Shown here piece after piece: positions 1-9,424 of a stretch of 64,000 nt of DNA (positions within the stretch are counted from its first letter, which is position 1; every line of letters begins with the position of its first letter). The stretch comes from Salmonella enterica subsp. diarizonae (GTDB taxonomy: Bacteria > Pseudomonadota > Gammaproteobacteria > Enterobacterales > Enterobacteriaceae): assembly GCF_008692785.1 (NCBI RefSeq), contig NZ_VXJV01000007.1, forward strand, positions 248,001 through 312,000, in the 5' to 3' direction. Below the pieces are notes generated by a model that had not been told where the DNA came from, did no database searches, and saw only the letters and a program-made list of their open reading frames with translations. Both the position numbers and the translations under genes were made by a program.

Positions 1-659
1 AAATGCCGGCAACCATCGCGGATGTTGCGCAGGAGACCGACGCGCTGCTGCGGCGTCGCGGCGTTGACTGGTGTTATGAGGCGACAGCGACCCACTGGGC
101 GTTTACCGATGGCGACGGCACGCTTGCCGGATTGCCGTTGCCGCAGGTTCCCCAGCCGAATGCCGCCACCGCTCTGGCCGCGCTGCGCGCCAGCGGGTTG
201 AACATTGACGAACAGGCGATTCGCGACGGTATTGCACAGGCTACCTTGCCGGGACGTTTTCAAATTGTGAGTGAGTCGCCACGCGTTATCTTTGATGTCG
301 CCCATAATCCCCACGCGGCGGAATACCTGACGGGTCGTCTGAAAACGTTGCCGAAACGCGGGCGCGTGCTTGCGGTGATTGGTATGCTGCATGATAAAGA
401 TATCGCCGGAACGTTAGCCTGGTTGAAAAGCGTGGTTGACGACTGGTATTGTGCTCCGTTAGAGGGGCCGCGCGGCGCGACGGCGGAACAACTTCTGGAA
501 CATCTGGGGAAAGGGAATGTCTATGATAGCGTCGCGCAGGCATGGCAGGCCGCCATCGACGCGGCGCAGCCAGAAGATACCGTGCTGGTGTGCGGATCAT
601 TCCACACCGTCGCACATGTTATGCAAGTGATAGACGCGGGGAGAATCGGTGGCGAGTAA
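1..659 (+). CDS. folC: FolC, folylpolyglutamate/dihydrofolate synthase, C-terminal part
   Basis: This is the 3' part of the gene; the 5' end lies outside the window, and the first complete codon is at position 3. FolC adds glutamate to dihydropteroate and extends the gamma-glutamyl tail of folates in the cytoplasm. About 218 residues of the Mur-ligase-type C-terminal domain are present, including the family signature VIFDVAHNPHAAEYL near nt 288-332, followed by GMLHDKDI. The end agrees closely with my memory of E. coli FolC. The stop codon overlaps the start of dedD by 11 nt, so the two are translationally linked. The visible part is intact. Confidence 0.96.
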   Translation, partial: MPATIADVAQETDALLRRRGVDWCYEATATHWAFTDGDGTLAGLPLPQVPQPNAATALAALRASGLNIDEQAIRDGIAQATLPGRFQIVSESPRVIFDVAHNPHAAEYLTGRLKTLPKRGRVLAVIGMLHDKDIAGTLAWLKSVVDDWYCAPLEGPRGATAEQLLEHLGKGNVYDSVAQAWQAAIDAAQPEDTVLVCGSFHTVAHVMQVIDAGRIGGE

Positions 660-1317
660 GTTTCAGAATCGTTTAGTCGGCACGATTGTGTTAGTCGCGC
701 TGGGGGTTATTGTGCTTCCCGGTCTGCTGGACGGACAGAAAAAGCATTATCAGGATGAATTTGCTGCGATTCCACTGGTACCGAAGCCTGGCGACCGTGA
801 TGAGCCGGATATGATGCCTGCCGCAACGCAGGCGCTGCCGACACAGCCGCCGGAAGGGGCGGCTGAAGAGGTGCGGGCGGGAGATGCGGCAGCGCCGTCG
901 CTGGACCCGTCGCGCATGGCGTCTAACAATGTCGAGCTTGATCCGATACCGGTGGAGACGCCTAAACCGAAGTCGGTTGAAAAGCCGAAGCCTAAACCGC
1001 AACAGCCGGTTGTCGCCGCTTCCACGCCGACGCCCGCGCCGAAACCGGCCGCCGACGATAAACCTGCGCCGACCGGCAAAGCCTATGTCGTACAGTTGGG
1101 CGCGCTGAAAAATGCGGATAAAGTCAACGAGATAGTCGGCAAGCTTCGTTCCGCCGGGTTCCGGGTTTATACTTCCCCCTCAACGCCGGTACAGGGTAAA
1201 ATAACCCGTATTCTCGTCGGGCCGGATGCATCGAAAGATAAGATGAAAGGATCGCTTGGCGAGCTCAAGCAGATTTCCGGGTTAAGCGGCGTGGTGATGG
1301 GGTATAGCCCGAACTAA
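649..1317 (+). CDS. dedD: DedD, SPOR-domain cell-division protein
   Basis: DedD is a bitopic inner-membrane protein that goes to the septal ring and binds denuded peptidoglycan during division. The 222-residue protein has a short cytoplasmic N-terminus, one membrane segment at about residues 9-27, a long Pro/Lys/Ala-rich periplasmic linker (about 50-140) and a C-terminal SPOR domain (about 144-220, starting KAYVVQLGALK). The start is GTG at 649, inside the folC end, and the first residues MASKFQNRLVGTIVLVALG match E. coli DedD as I remember it. The gene ends in a hairpin terminator region with REP elements. Confidence 0.95.
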   Translation: MASKFQNRLVGTIVLVALGVIVLPGLLDGQKKHYQDEFAAIPLVPKPGDRDEPDMMPAATQALPTQPPEGAAEEVRAGDAAAPSLDPSRMASNNVELDPIPVETPKPKSVEKPKPKPQQPVVAASTPTPAPKPAADDKPAPTGKAYVVQLGALKNADKVNEIVGKLRSAGFRVYTSPSTPVQGKITRILVGPDASKDKMKGSLGELKQISGLSGVVMGYSPN

Positions 1318-1327
1318 GCCGCGTTTT

Positions 1328-1421
1328 GCCTGATGGCGTGCAGCGTTAAGGCCTACGATGATTCATCCGGTAATGCCTGAAGTTCTGTAGGCCGGATAAG
1401 GCGTTTACGCCGTCATCCGGC
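1328..1421. repeat. REP (BIME) pair
   Basis: Two REP-type units lie at about 1328-1355 (GCCTGATGGCG ... AGGCCTAC) and 1387-1421 (GTAGGCCGGATAAGGCG ... CATCCGGC). They face each other and can pair into a long stem. REP units of this kind sit at the 3' ends of enterobacterial transcripts, where they protect mRNA and bind gyrase or IHF. Confidence 0.9.
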
Positions 1422-1501
1422 AGAAGGAATGAACCTGATGCCCTGCGCTTATCAGGCCGATGGCGGCTCTTCTGGTCGTGCCCGAAGAGATAAAAAGTGT
1501 G

Positions 1502-1535
1502 ATGGCGTTGAATATTTTTTCAGCGCCATTTTTAT
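1502..1535 (+). terminator. Rho-independent terminator after dedD
   Basis: A 10-bp stem ATGGCGTTGA / TCAGCGCCAT (one G-T pair), with an AT-rich loop, is followed directly by five T. It lies between the REP units and the PurR operator, so it separates folC-dedD from cvpA-purF. Confidence 0.75.
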
Positions 1536-1558
1536 TTACGCGCGGGAAGGAAATCCCT

Positions 1559-1574
1559 ACGCAAACGTTTTCTT
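1559..1574 (+). promoter_or_regulatory. PurR operator (PUR box) of cvpA-purF
   Basis: ACGCAAACGTTTTCTT fits the PurR consensus ACGCAAACGTTTTCNT exactly. It overlaps the expected -35 region of a promoter whose -10 is TAGAAT at 1582-1587. In E. coli the cvpA-purF operon is repressed here by PurR with hypoxanthine or guanine; I infer the same control. Confidence 0.9.
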
Positions 1575-1630
1575 TTTCTGTTAGAATGCGCCCCGAACAG
1601 GACGACAGGGCGTAAAATCGTGGGACATCT

Positions 1631-2119
1631 ATGGTCTGGATTGATTACGCCATTATCGCGGTGATTGCTTTTTCCTGTCTGGTTAGCCTGATCCGCGGCT
1701 TTGTTCGTGAAGCGTTATCGCTGGTGACGTGGGGTTGTGCTTTCTTTGTCGCCAGTCACTACTACACTTACCTGTCTGTCTGGTTTACGGGCTTTGAAGA
1801 CGAACTGGTTCGTAATGGGATTGCTATCGCGGTACTGTTTATCGCGACGCTTATCGTCGGCGCTATCGTGAATTTTGTGATAGGTCAGCTAGTAGAAAAG
1901 ACCGGCCTGTCGGGGACTGACCGGGTGTTGGGGATCTGTTTCGGCGCATTGCGAGGCGCGCTGATTGTCGCCGCCATTCTGTTCTTCCTCGATACCTTTA
2001 CCGGCTTGTCGAAAAGCGAAGACTGGAGCAAATCGCAGCTCATCCCGCAGTTCAGCTTCATCATCAGATGGTTCTTTGACTATCTGCAAAGCTCGTCGAG
2101 TTTCTTGCCCAGGACGTAA
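1631..2119 (+). CDS. cvpA: CvpA, inner-membrane protein of the colicin V/purine locus
   Basis: This is a 162-residue protein with about four membrane segments (about 5-25, 28-50, 60-85 and 100-125) and a short polar tail. It belongs to the CvpA family; in E. coli it is needed for colicin V production and has been linked to envelope and bile-salt resistance. Its exact biochemical role is unknown to me. It is first in the PurR-controlled operon, 37 bp before purF, and its length is that of the E. coli protein. Confidence 0.94.
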   Translation: MVWIDYAIIAVIAFSCLVSLIRGFVREALSLVTWGCAFFVASHYYTYLSVWFTGFEDELVRNGIAIAVLFIATLIVGAIVNFVIGQLVEKTGLSGTDRVLGICFGALRGALIVAAILFFLDTFTGLSKSEDWSKSQLIPQFSFIIRWFFDYLQSSSSFLPRT

Positions 2120-2156
2120 TAGGTTCTGAGATGTGGCTTAACGAGGAAAATGACGT

Positions 2157-3674
2157 ATGTGCGGTATTGTCGGTATCGCCGGTGTTATGCCGGTCAACCA
2201 GTCGATTTATGACGCGTTAACAGTGCTCCAGCATCGTGGTCAGGATGCTGCCGGCATCATCACCATTGATGCGAATAACTGCTTCCGCTTGCGTAAGGCA
2301 AACGGGCTGGTGAACGATATTTTTGAAGCTCGCCACATGCAGCGTTTGCAGGGCAACATGGGGATCGGCCATGTGCGTTACCCTACCGCAGGCAGCTCCA
2401 GCGCTTCCGAAGCGCAACCTTTTTACGTCAACTCGCCGTATGGCATCACGTTGGCCCATAATGGCAATCTGACTAATGCGCACGAGCTACGTAAAAAGCT
2501 GTTTGAAGAAAAGCGCCGTCATATCAACACCACCTCCGATTCCGAAATCCTGCTCAATATTTTCGCCAGCGAGCTCGACAACTTCCGTCACTACCCGCTG
2601 GAAGCCGACAATATTTTTGCCGCGATTGCCGCGACTAACCGTCAAATCCGCGGCGCCTATGCATGCGTGGCGATGATTATCGGCCACGGCATGGTGGCTT
2701 TTCGCGATCCGCACGGCATTCGCCCGTTGGTGCTGGGTAAGCGTGACGTTGGCGATGGTCGTACGGAGTATATGGTCGCTTCTGAAAGCGTGGCGCTGGA
2801 TACGCTGGGCTTTGAATTTCTGCGCGATGTCGCGCCGGGCGAAGCTATCTATATTACCGAAAAGGGGCAACTGTTCACGCGCCAGTGCGCGGATAATCCG
2901 GTCAGTAACCCCTGTCTGTTCGAGTACGTTTACTTTGCTCGTCCGGACTCCTTTATCGACAAAATCTCCGTCTACAGCGCTCGTGTGAATATGGGTACCA
3001 AACTTGGCGAAAAAATCGCTCGTGAATGGGAAGAGCTGGACATCGACGTTGTGATCCCTATCCCGGAAACCTCCTGCGATATCGCGCTGGAAATTGCCCG
3101 TATTCTCGGCAAGCCGTACCGCCAGGGATTTGTCAAAAATCGCTACGTGGGACGTACCTTTATCATGCCAGGCCAACAGCTACGCCGTAAATCCGTGCGC
3201 CGTAAGCTCAATGCTAATCGCGCGGAATTCCGCGATAAGAACGTCCTGCTGGTGGATGATTCCATCGTGCGTGGCACCACATCAGAGCAGATCATCGAAA
3301 TGGCCCGGGAAGCAGGCGCGAAGAAGGTGTACCTGGCGTCTGCCGCGCCGGAAATTCGTTTCCCCAACGTTTATGGCATTGATATGCCGACGGCCAATGA
3401 GCTGATCGCGCATGGCCGCGAGGTGGATGAGATTCGTCAGATCATCGGCGCAGACGGGCTTATCTTCCAGGATCTGAACGATCTGATCGAAGCCGTACGC
3501 GCGGAAAATCCGGATATCCAGCAGTTTGAATGTTCGGTATTTAACGGGGTATATGTCACCAAAGACGTAGACCAGCAATACCTCGACTTCCTGGATTCAT
3601 TACGTAATGACGACGCCAAAGCGGTGCTGTTCCAGAACGAAATGGAAAACCTGGAAATGCATAACGAAGGCTAA
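2157..3674 (+). CDS. purF: PurF, amidophosphoribosyltransferase
   Basis: PurF makes 5-phosphoribosylamine from PRPP and glutamine, the first committed step of purine synthesis. The protein has 505 residues. Cys2, exposed after removal of Met1, is the nucleophile of the N-terminal Ntn glutaminase domain (MCGIVGIAG, then HRGQDAAGI). The C-terminal phosphoribosyltransferase domain has the PRPP loop [14 protein letters not shown] at about residues 362-375. A GAGGAAAA ribosome site precedes the ATG. It is cotranscribed with cvpA under PurR and ends in a stable hairpin facing the convergent sigma-54 regulator. Confidence 0.98.
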   Translation: MCGIVGIAGVMPVNQSIYDALTVLQHRGQDAAGIITIDANNCFRLRKANGLVNDIFEARHMQRLQGNMGIGHVRYPTAGSSSASEAQPFYVNSPYGITLAHNGNLTNAHELRKKLFEEKRRHINTTSDSEILLNIFASELDNFRHYPLEADNIFAAIAATNRQIRGAYACVAMIIGHGMVAFRDPHGIRPLVLGKRDVGDGRTEYMVASESVALDTLGFEFLRDVAPGEAIYITEKGQLFTRQCADNPVSNPCLFEYVYFARPDSFIDKISVYSARVNMGTKLGEKIAREWEELDIDVVIPIPETSCDIALEIARILGKPYRQGFVKNRYVGRTFIMPGQQLRRKSVRRKLNANRAEFRDKNVLLVDDSIVRGTTSEQIIEMAREAGAKKVYLASAAPEIRFPNVYGIDMPTANELIAHGREVDEIRQIIGADGLIFQDLNDLIEAVRAENPDIQQFECSVFNGVYVTKDVDQQYLDFLDSLRNDDAKAVLFQNEMENLEMHNEG

Positions 3675-3681
3675 TGGCTTT

Positions 3682-3704
3682 GCCAGCGGCGCGATGCCGC
3701 TGGC
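3682..3704. terminator. Hairpin between purF and the convergent regulator
   Basis: A perfect 9-bp stem GCCAGCGGC / GCCGCTGGC with a 5-nt loop lies 7 nt after the purF stop and 4 nt before the regulator's stop. The T-rich tail is short on both strands, so it may work in both directions but weakly. Confidence 0.6.
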
Positions 3705-3708
3705 CATT

Positions 3709-5136
3709 TCAATTACGTACTACGCCGAAGCGGATACCGTATTTTTGTACTTTGTACTGTAACGTGGTGCGGGATACGTTAAGACTGCGGGCCGCGGCGG
3801 CAATGTTTCCCTGATGCGTATCCAGCGCGGTTTCTATTAAATGCCTTTCGTAGTTGGCAACCCGCACCTCCAGCGACCCCTCATACTGCGGATCGGGCAA
3901 CGGGGGAAGGGGATTTCCCGTTGCGGCTTCCGCTACACCTAAATTTAACTCATCCTGCTCAAAAATGATGTGTTTAAGCAGCCCGTCTTTTTCCTGCATG
4001 ATCATGCTGCGTACAATCGCATTTTCCAGCATCCTGACATTACCCGGCCAGGCGTGGTTGAGCAGGTCATTACGCGCCGTCTCGCTTAATCCGTGAATAT
4101 CTTGCGGTACGTCATTACGGTATTTATCAATGAAATAATTCGCCAGTAAGGGAATATCTTCCGGGCGGGCGCGCAACGGCGGTAGCGTCAACATTCCGAC
4201 GCTCAACCGATAAAAAAGATCTGCCCGCAGGCGTTCTTGTTGAATCAATTTGACGGGCGCTTCGTTCATGGCGGCAACGATCCTGACGTCAGAGTGGAGT
4301 TGTTGTTGTCCGCCGAGCCGCCAGAAGGTTTTATCCTGTAAGAATCGTAGCAACTTACTTTGCATCTCTATCGGCATGGCGTTCAGCTCATCCAGAAAGA
4401 GCGTTCCCCCGTTTGCCAGCTCCAGATAACCCTGGCTATTTTCCGCGCCGGTATAGGCGCCGCGCACGGTGCCAAAAAGCGTGCTTTCTATAAGCGTAGG
4501 CGGTAGAGCGCCGCAGTTCAGGGCGATGAACGGTTTATTCGCCCGCTTGCTGCATTGATGTATCAGGCGGGAAAATAGCTCCTTACCCGTTCCCGTCTCC
4601 CCGACAATCGTCACCGGAATATTACTGGCGGCCAGCCGTTTGGCTTTGGCGATATGACTGAGCATTTCCGGGTTTTCGGTAATAATGGCGTGGTGCTTCT
4701 CATGGTGATCGGCATACAGCAGTTGGTTCAGTTCTACCACCTGCTCCTGGAGTCGCCTGACGCCGGACATATTCCTGCCGATTTCGATAACGCCGACCAT
4801 GCCGCCATCGCTTGCATAGAGCGGCGCGGTGGTGTGCTGATAGTCAACGGCCTGGCCTCGCGCATTGTAATAAATTTGATAATGACCAATGTATTCCACG
4901 CCTTTTTTTAACGATGAAAGCATCGTACTTTGGGTCTCTTTCATGCCCGGATAGACATCCAGCATATGTTTTCCCATTGCCCGTTCAATGCTGTAGCCGT
5001 CCAGATCCGCGCTTTCCTGATTGTAGTAAACGTATTCACCACGCTCATTAATAACGGCCAACGGCTGATGAATCAAATCGAAAAAGCGGGAAAACATCCT
5101 GAGCGCCGAGGCCAGTTCCTGATTGGTGGATGCCAT
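3709..5136 (-). CDS. Sigma-54-dependent transcriptional activator (PAS, AAA+, Fis HTH)
   Basis: This 475-residue enhancer-binding protein has an N-terminal PAS domain (about 10-120), a short linker and an AAA+ domain. The AAA+ part has Walker A GETGTGKE near 175, the sigma-54 contact loop GAYTGA near 227 (a known variant of GAFTGA) and Walker B GGTLFLDE near 245. A Fis-type helix-turn-helix, GNIAAAARSLNVSRTTLQYK, lies near the C-terminus. I start at the ATG at 5136 (MASTNQE), with AGGA 8 nt upstream; an in-frame GTG at 5151 is less likely. It reads away from a GG-N10-GC promoter for the decarboxylase operon, so it almost certainly activates that operon. The PAS ligand is unknown; no receiver domain is present. 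Confidence 0.93.
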   Translation of the reverse strand: MASTNQELASALRMFSRFFDLIHQPLAVINERGEYVYYNQESADLDGYSIERAMGKHMLDVYPGMKETQSTMLSSLKKGVEYIGHYQIYYNARGQAVDYQHTTAPLYASDGGMVGVIEIGRNMSGVRRLQEQVVELNQLLYADHHEKHHAIITENPEMLSHIAKAKRLAASNIPVTIVGETGTGKELFSRLIHQCSKRANKPFIALNCGALPPTLIESTLFGTVRGAYTGAENSQGYLELANGGTLFLDELNAMPIEMQSKLLRFLQDKTFWRLGGQQQLHSDVRIVAAMNEAPVKLIQQERLRADLFYRLSVGMLTLPPLRARPEDIPLLANYFIDKYRNDVPQDIHGLSETARNDLLNHAWPGNVRMLENAIVRSMIMQEKDGLLKHIIFEQDELNLGVAEAATGNPLPPLPDPQYEGSLEVRVANYERHLIETALDTHQGNIAAAARSLNVSRTTLQYKVQKYGIRFGVVRN

Positions 5137-5181
5137 ACACGCATTCCTCACATCTATTTCTCATGTTGCCATTATAAAAGT

Positions 5182-5195
5182 GACGAATTTTCGTC
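5182..5195. promoter_or_regulatory. Candidate upstream activator site for the sigma-54 regulator
   Basis: GACGAA-TT-TTCGTC is a perfect 6-bp inverted repeat in the divergent spacer. A half-site-like copy GACGAAAATGAG begins at 5220. It sits about 85-95 bp upstream of the -24 element, the usual place for an enhancer bound by such activators. The assignment rests on position and symmetry only. Confidence 0.55.
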
Positions 5196-5277
5196 GTTGT
5201 GATGAATAGCAAACTCAATGACGAAAATGAGAAAAAATTTATTTTTATAACCATTTGATTATTTTGATAAAAAATAG

Positions 5278-5294
5278 TGGCATGCCCTTTGCTT
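5278..5294 (+). promoter_or_regulatory. Sigma-54 (-24/-12) promoter of the decarboxylase operon
   Basis: TGGCATGCCCTTTGCTT has the invariant GG-N10-GC (GG at 5279-5280, GC at 5291-5292) and fits the consensus TGGCAYR-N4-TTGCW well. Transcription should start near 5303, about 44 nt before the decarboxylase ATG. The divergent activator gene supports the call. Confidence 0.9.
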
Positions 5295-5334
5295 TATCCC
5301 TGTAAAGCACGCGGATTTTTACCATAAACATTAA

Positions 5335-6744
<1,410 letters not shown>

Positions 6745-6753
6745 TACTGTTTT

Positions 6754-6778
6754 GGGCTTCAGTTTCATGCTGAAGCCC
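6754..6778 (+). other. Intra-operon stem-loop after the decarboxylase
   Basis: GGGCTTCAG / CTGAAGCCC is a perfect 9-bp stem with a 7-nt loop, 10 nt after the decarboxylase stop. There is no T-run behind it, so it looks more like an mRNA-stabilising or polarity element than a terminator. It could keep decarboxylase mRNA more abundant than the transporter mRNA. Confidence 0.6.
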
Positions 6779-6834
6779 GTCGTCAGATGATAAGAAGAGG
6801 GCAGTGATGCCTGAATGCATAACAGGAGATGGCC

Positions 6835-8256
6835 ATGAGTAACACGAATTCTGGCTTACTTGGCATCAAAGACATTGTCTTTATGAATGTCATCGCTATT
6901 CTGAGTTTGCGGCAAATCCCTAACGTGGCGCCTTACGGGGCATCGGCCATGTTGTTATGGGTGATAGCCGCATTCTGTTTGTTTTTTCCTTTAGCGATGG
7001 TATGCGGCGAGCTGTCAACCGGCTGGCCGAAAGATGGCGGGATATTTGTCTGGATTAAAGAGGCATTTGGTAAACGTATTGCATGGATTGTAGTGGTTTG
7101 TTTTCTCTTTTCCTGCGTACTGTTTTTCCCATTAATGTTGCAATTCGGCTTTACCGCGCTGGGCTATATGATCGGCGGCGGCCTGGCGGAAAATAAAGCG
7201 TTTATCGGTATTGGTTCCGCGGTGATTTTCTGGCTATTAACGCTGATGAATATCCGCGGGATGGAATGGACAAAAATTATTAATAGCATCAGCGCCTGGT
7301 GCGGCGTATTTATTCCCTCCGCCATCCTCATTTTGCTGGCGGTGGTATGGCTATGTACCGGACACCAGATGCAGACAGACTACGCTACAGCGAAAAACTG
7401 GATTCCGGATCTCGGACACTGGGATACGATCGTTTTCTTATCCAGCATGATGTTTGCGTTTGCCGGACTGGAGGTCGCCCCGATGATTGCCGGGCGTACC
7501 CGTAATCCACAGCGTGATTTTCCGCGAGCGATGGCCGTCTCCGCCGCCGTTATCGTTGGGATCTATATGGTCGGCACCTGGGCGCTAAATACGCTTTTAC
7601 CCGCCGGGAAAACCGACATCGTGGCAGGCGTCATGCAGGCTATGCATGCTGCTGCGGACACGCTGCATATGCCGTGGTTAATTCCTGTTATGGCCATCTG
7701 TATGTTTTTTGGCGCTCTCGGGCAGATTAACTCCTGGCTGGTGGGGCCGATTTATATGCTCCAGGAAGCCTCGCGTGAAGATAATCTGCTGGGGGACCGA
7801 ATCGGCAAATTACATCCGGTGTGGAAAACTCCCGCCTTTGCCTTGACTGTACAGGCGATTATTGTCACGGTCCTGTGTTTTTCGACTTTTATTTCGCCAA
7901 GCGTTGCGGCGGCTTACTGGATGTTAACGGCGCTAACGACCATCACCTATTTTATTCCTTATCTGGTGATGTTCCCGGCGTTCTGGCGTTTACGTAAGAC
8001 TCAGCCGGATACGCCAAGAAGTTTTAAAATTCCGGGCAAGGTTTTACCGGCTATTTTACCCGCGCTGGGCTTTCTTTCTATCGCCTTTGCCGTTGCGCTG
8101 TTATTTATTCCGCCTTCTCAAATTGATATGGGCGGATATTTCCAGTACGCCGGGAAAATTATTGGCGGAGCCGTGCTGGCGGTTGTCGTCGCGGAGTACA
8201 TTTACCATCGGGCGCAGAAACGTAATGCCCGTTTAAGCATGGCGGGAGGAAAATAA
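6835..8256 (+). CDS. APC-family amino acid/amine antiporter
   Basis: This is a 473-residue, 12-segment membrane protein of the amino acid-polyamine-organocation superfamily, nearest in style to glutamate:GABA-type and other substrate/product antiporters. I start at ATG 6835 (MSNTNSGLLG) because AGGAG lies 6 nt before it; the in-frame ATG at 6829 touches the ribosome site. Its place directly after a decarboxylase suggests exchange of the amino acid for its amine, as AdiC and CadB do for their decarboxylases. The substrate is inferred, not seen. The next gene starts one base after its stop codon. Confidence 0.85.
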   Translation: MSNTNSGLLGIKDIVFMNVIAILSLRQIPNVAPYGASAMLLWVIAAFCLFFPLAMVCGELSTGWPKDGGIFVWIKEAFGKRIAWIVVVCFLFSCVLFFPLMLQFGFTALGYMIGGGLAENKAFIGIGSAVIFWLLTLMNIRGMEWTKIINSISAWCGVFIPSAILILLAVVWLCTGHQMQTDYATAKNWIPDLGHWDTIVFLSSMMFAFAGLEVAPMIAGRTRNPQRDFPRAMAVSAAVIVGIYMVGTWALNTLLPAGKTDIVAGVMQAMHAAADTLHMPWLIPVMAICMFFGALGQINSWLVGPIYMLQEASREDNLLGDRIGKLHPVWKTPAFALTVQAIIVTVLCFSTFISPSVAAAYWMLTALTTITYFIPYLVMFPAFWRLRKTQPDTPRSFKIPGKVLPAILPALGFLSIAFAVALLFIPPSQIDMGGYFQYAGKIIGGAVLAVVVAEYIYHRAQKRNARLSMAGGK

Positions 8257-8257
8257 A

Positions 8258-9361
8258 ATGTATATGCCAGTTCTGGAAATAAATCTACGCAAGCTGGAAG
8301 AAAACGCCCGCACGGAAAAAGCTCTGCTGGCAAGCAGCGGTATTGACGTGATGGCTGTCAATAAAGTTTTTGACGGCTGCGTGGAAACCGCGCAGGCGGT
8401 GTTCAACGGCGGAATTACCGTTATTGCTGAATCACGAACCTATAATTTGAAAAAAATACGCGAGACAGGATGTACGACCTGCCTGTTACGCAGCCCGTGT
8501 CTGAGTGAAATCGAAGATGTGGTGCGCTACGCGGATATTAGTTTAAATAGCGAGCCGGTGGTATTACGGGCATTATCGCAAGAAGCCCAACGCCAGGGGA
8601 AAACGCATCAGGTATTACTGATGGTGGATATGGGCGATTTACGCGAGGGTATCTGGTTTGGTGAATATCAACGCATTCTTGAGACCGTGACTCTGATTAC
8701 TGGTCTGCCCGGTCTGGAATTATATGGACTGGGCACCAACTTTAATTGTTACGGCACCGTGTTGCCAACGGTAAAAAATGGCGAGGATTTTCTGGCGCTG
8801 GCCGCCCGGCTGGAAGCCGACAGCGGTATTCCTGTCCGGCGGCTTTCTGCGGGAAACTGCACCAGCTATCACCTGCTGGATAAAGGTATCTGGCCGCAGG
8901 GGCTGAATCATCTGCGCATCGGCGGAATGCATGAATTCGGTATTGAATATGTGGACATGAAATACCTGAATGAATTTCACCACTCCGCAAAACCGGTCGA
9001 TAAAGCCTGTTCCGATATGTATATCCTGGAAGCGGAAATCATCGAACTGAACCGTAAACCGACCGTCCCGGTCGGGGAGCTGGGCGTCGATGCCTTTTTG
9101 CAAAGTAAAACCTTTGTCGATCGTGGCATACGCCGACGCGCATTGCTGGCGTTTGGTCGTCAGGATGTGCCGTCGGATAACTGTGTGCCATGCGACGACG
9201 CTATCACTATCTTAGGACAAACCAGCGATCATACGCTGGTGGATATTGAAGATTGTCGTCAGTCGCTAAAAGTAGGCGATGTGGTTCGCTTTGAGCTGGA
9301 TTATACGGGCCTGTTAATGGCCTGCCAGACCAAAGGCGTCGCCTGGAGGTTTACGCGTTAA
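8258..9361 (+). CDS. Alanine-racemase-like PLP enzyme, probable basic amino acid (ornithine/lysine) racemase
   Basis: The 367-residue protein has the fold III PLP barrel found in alanine and ornithine racemases. Lys36 in MAVNKVFDG is the expected PLP lysine. Later motifs are MVDMGDLREG, GLGTNFNCYG, the glycine-rich phosphate-binding stretch LSAGNCTS and HLRIGGM. MVDMGDLREG and GTNFNC resemble the ornithine-racemase branch more than Alr or DadX. The ribosome site is GGAGG. Beside a D-amino-acid decarboxylase, it plausibly converts imported L-ornithine or L-lysine to the D form that DokD uses. The substrate is an inference. Confidence 0.82.
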   Translation: MYMPVLEINLRKLEENARTEKALLASSGIDVMAVNKVFDGCVETAQAVFNGGITVIAESRTYNLKKIRETGCTTCLLRSPCLSEIEDVVRYADISLNSEPVVLRALSQEAQRQGKTHQVLLMVDMGDLREGIWFGEYQRILETVTLITGLPGLELYGLGTNFNCYGTVLPTVKNGEDFLALAARLEADSGIPVRRLSAGNCTSYHLLDKGIWPQGLNHLRIGGMHEFGIEYVDMKYLNEFHHSAKPVDKACSDMYILEAEIIELNRKPTVPVGELGVDAFLQSKTFVDRGIRRRALLAFGRQDVPSDNCVPCDDAITILGQTSDHTLVDIEDCRQSLKVGDVVRFELDYTGLLMACQTKGVAWRFTR

Positions 9362-9368
9362 CGCATAA

Positions 9369-9391
9369 CCGCCGCGGCTATGTCGCGGCGG
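9369..9391 (+). other. Intra-operon stem-loop after the racemase
   Basis: CCGCCGCG / CGCGGCGG is a perfect 8-bp GC stem with a 7-nt loop, just after the racemase stop and before the permease ribosome site. No T-run follows. It is probably a segmental mRNA stability element. Confidence 0.55.
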
Positions 9392-9424
9392 CATCTTTGA
9401 CCTCACGAAAGACAGGGAGTAACG

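Larger units (their letters stand above)
1318..1630. other. dedD-cvpA intergenic region
   Basis: This 313-bp gap holds two REP units, a dedD terminator and the cvpA-purF promoter with its PurR operator, each listed separately. I see no further gene. Confidence 0.85.
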
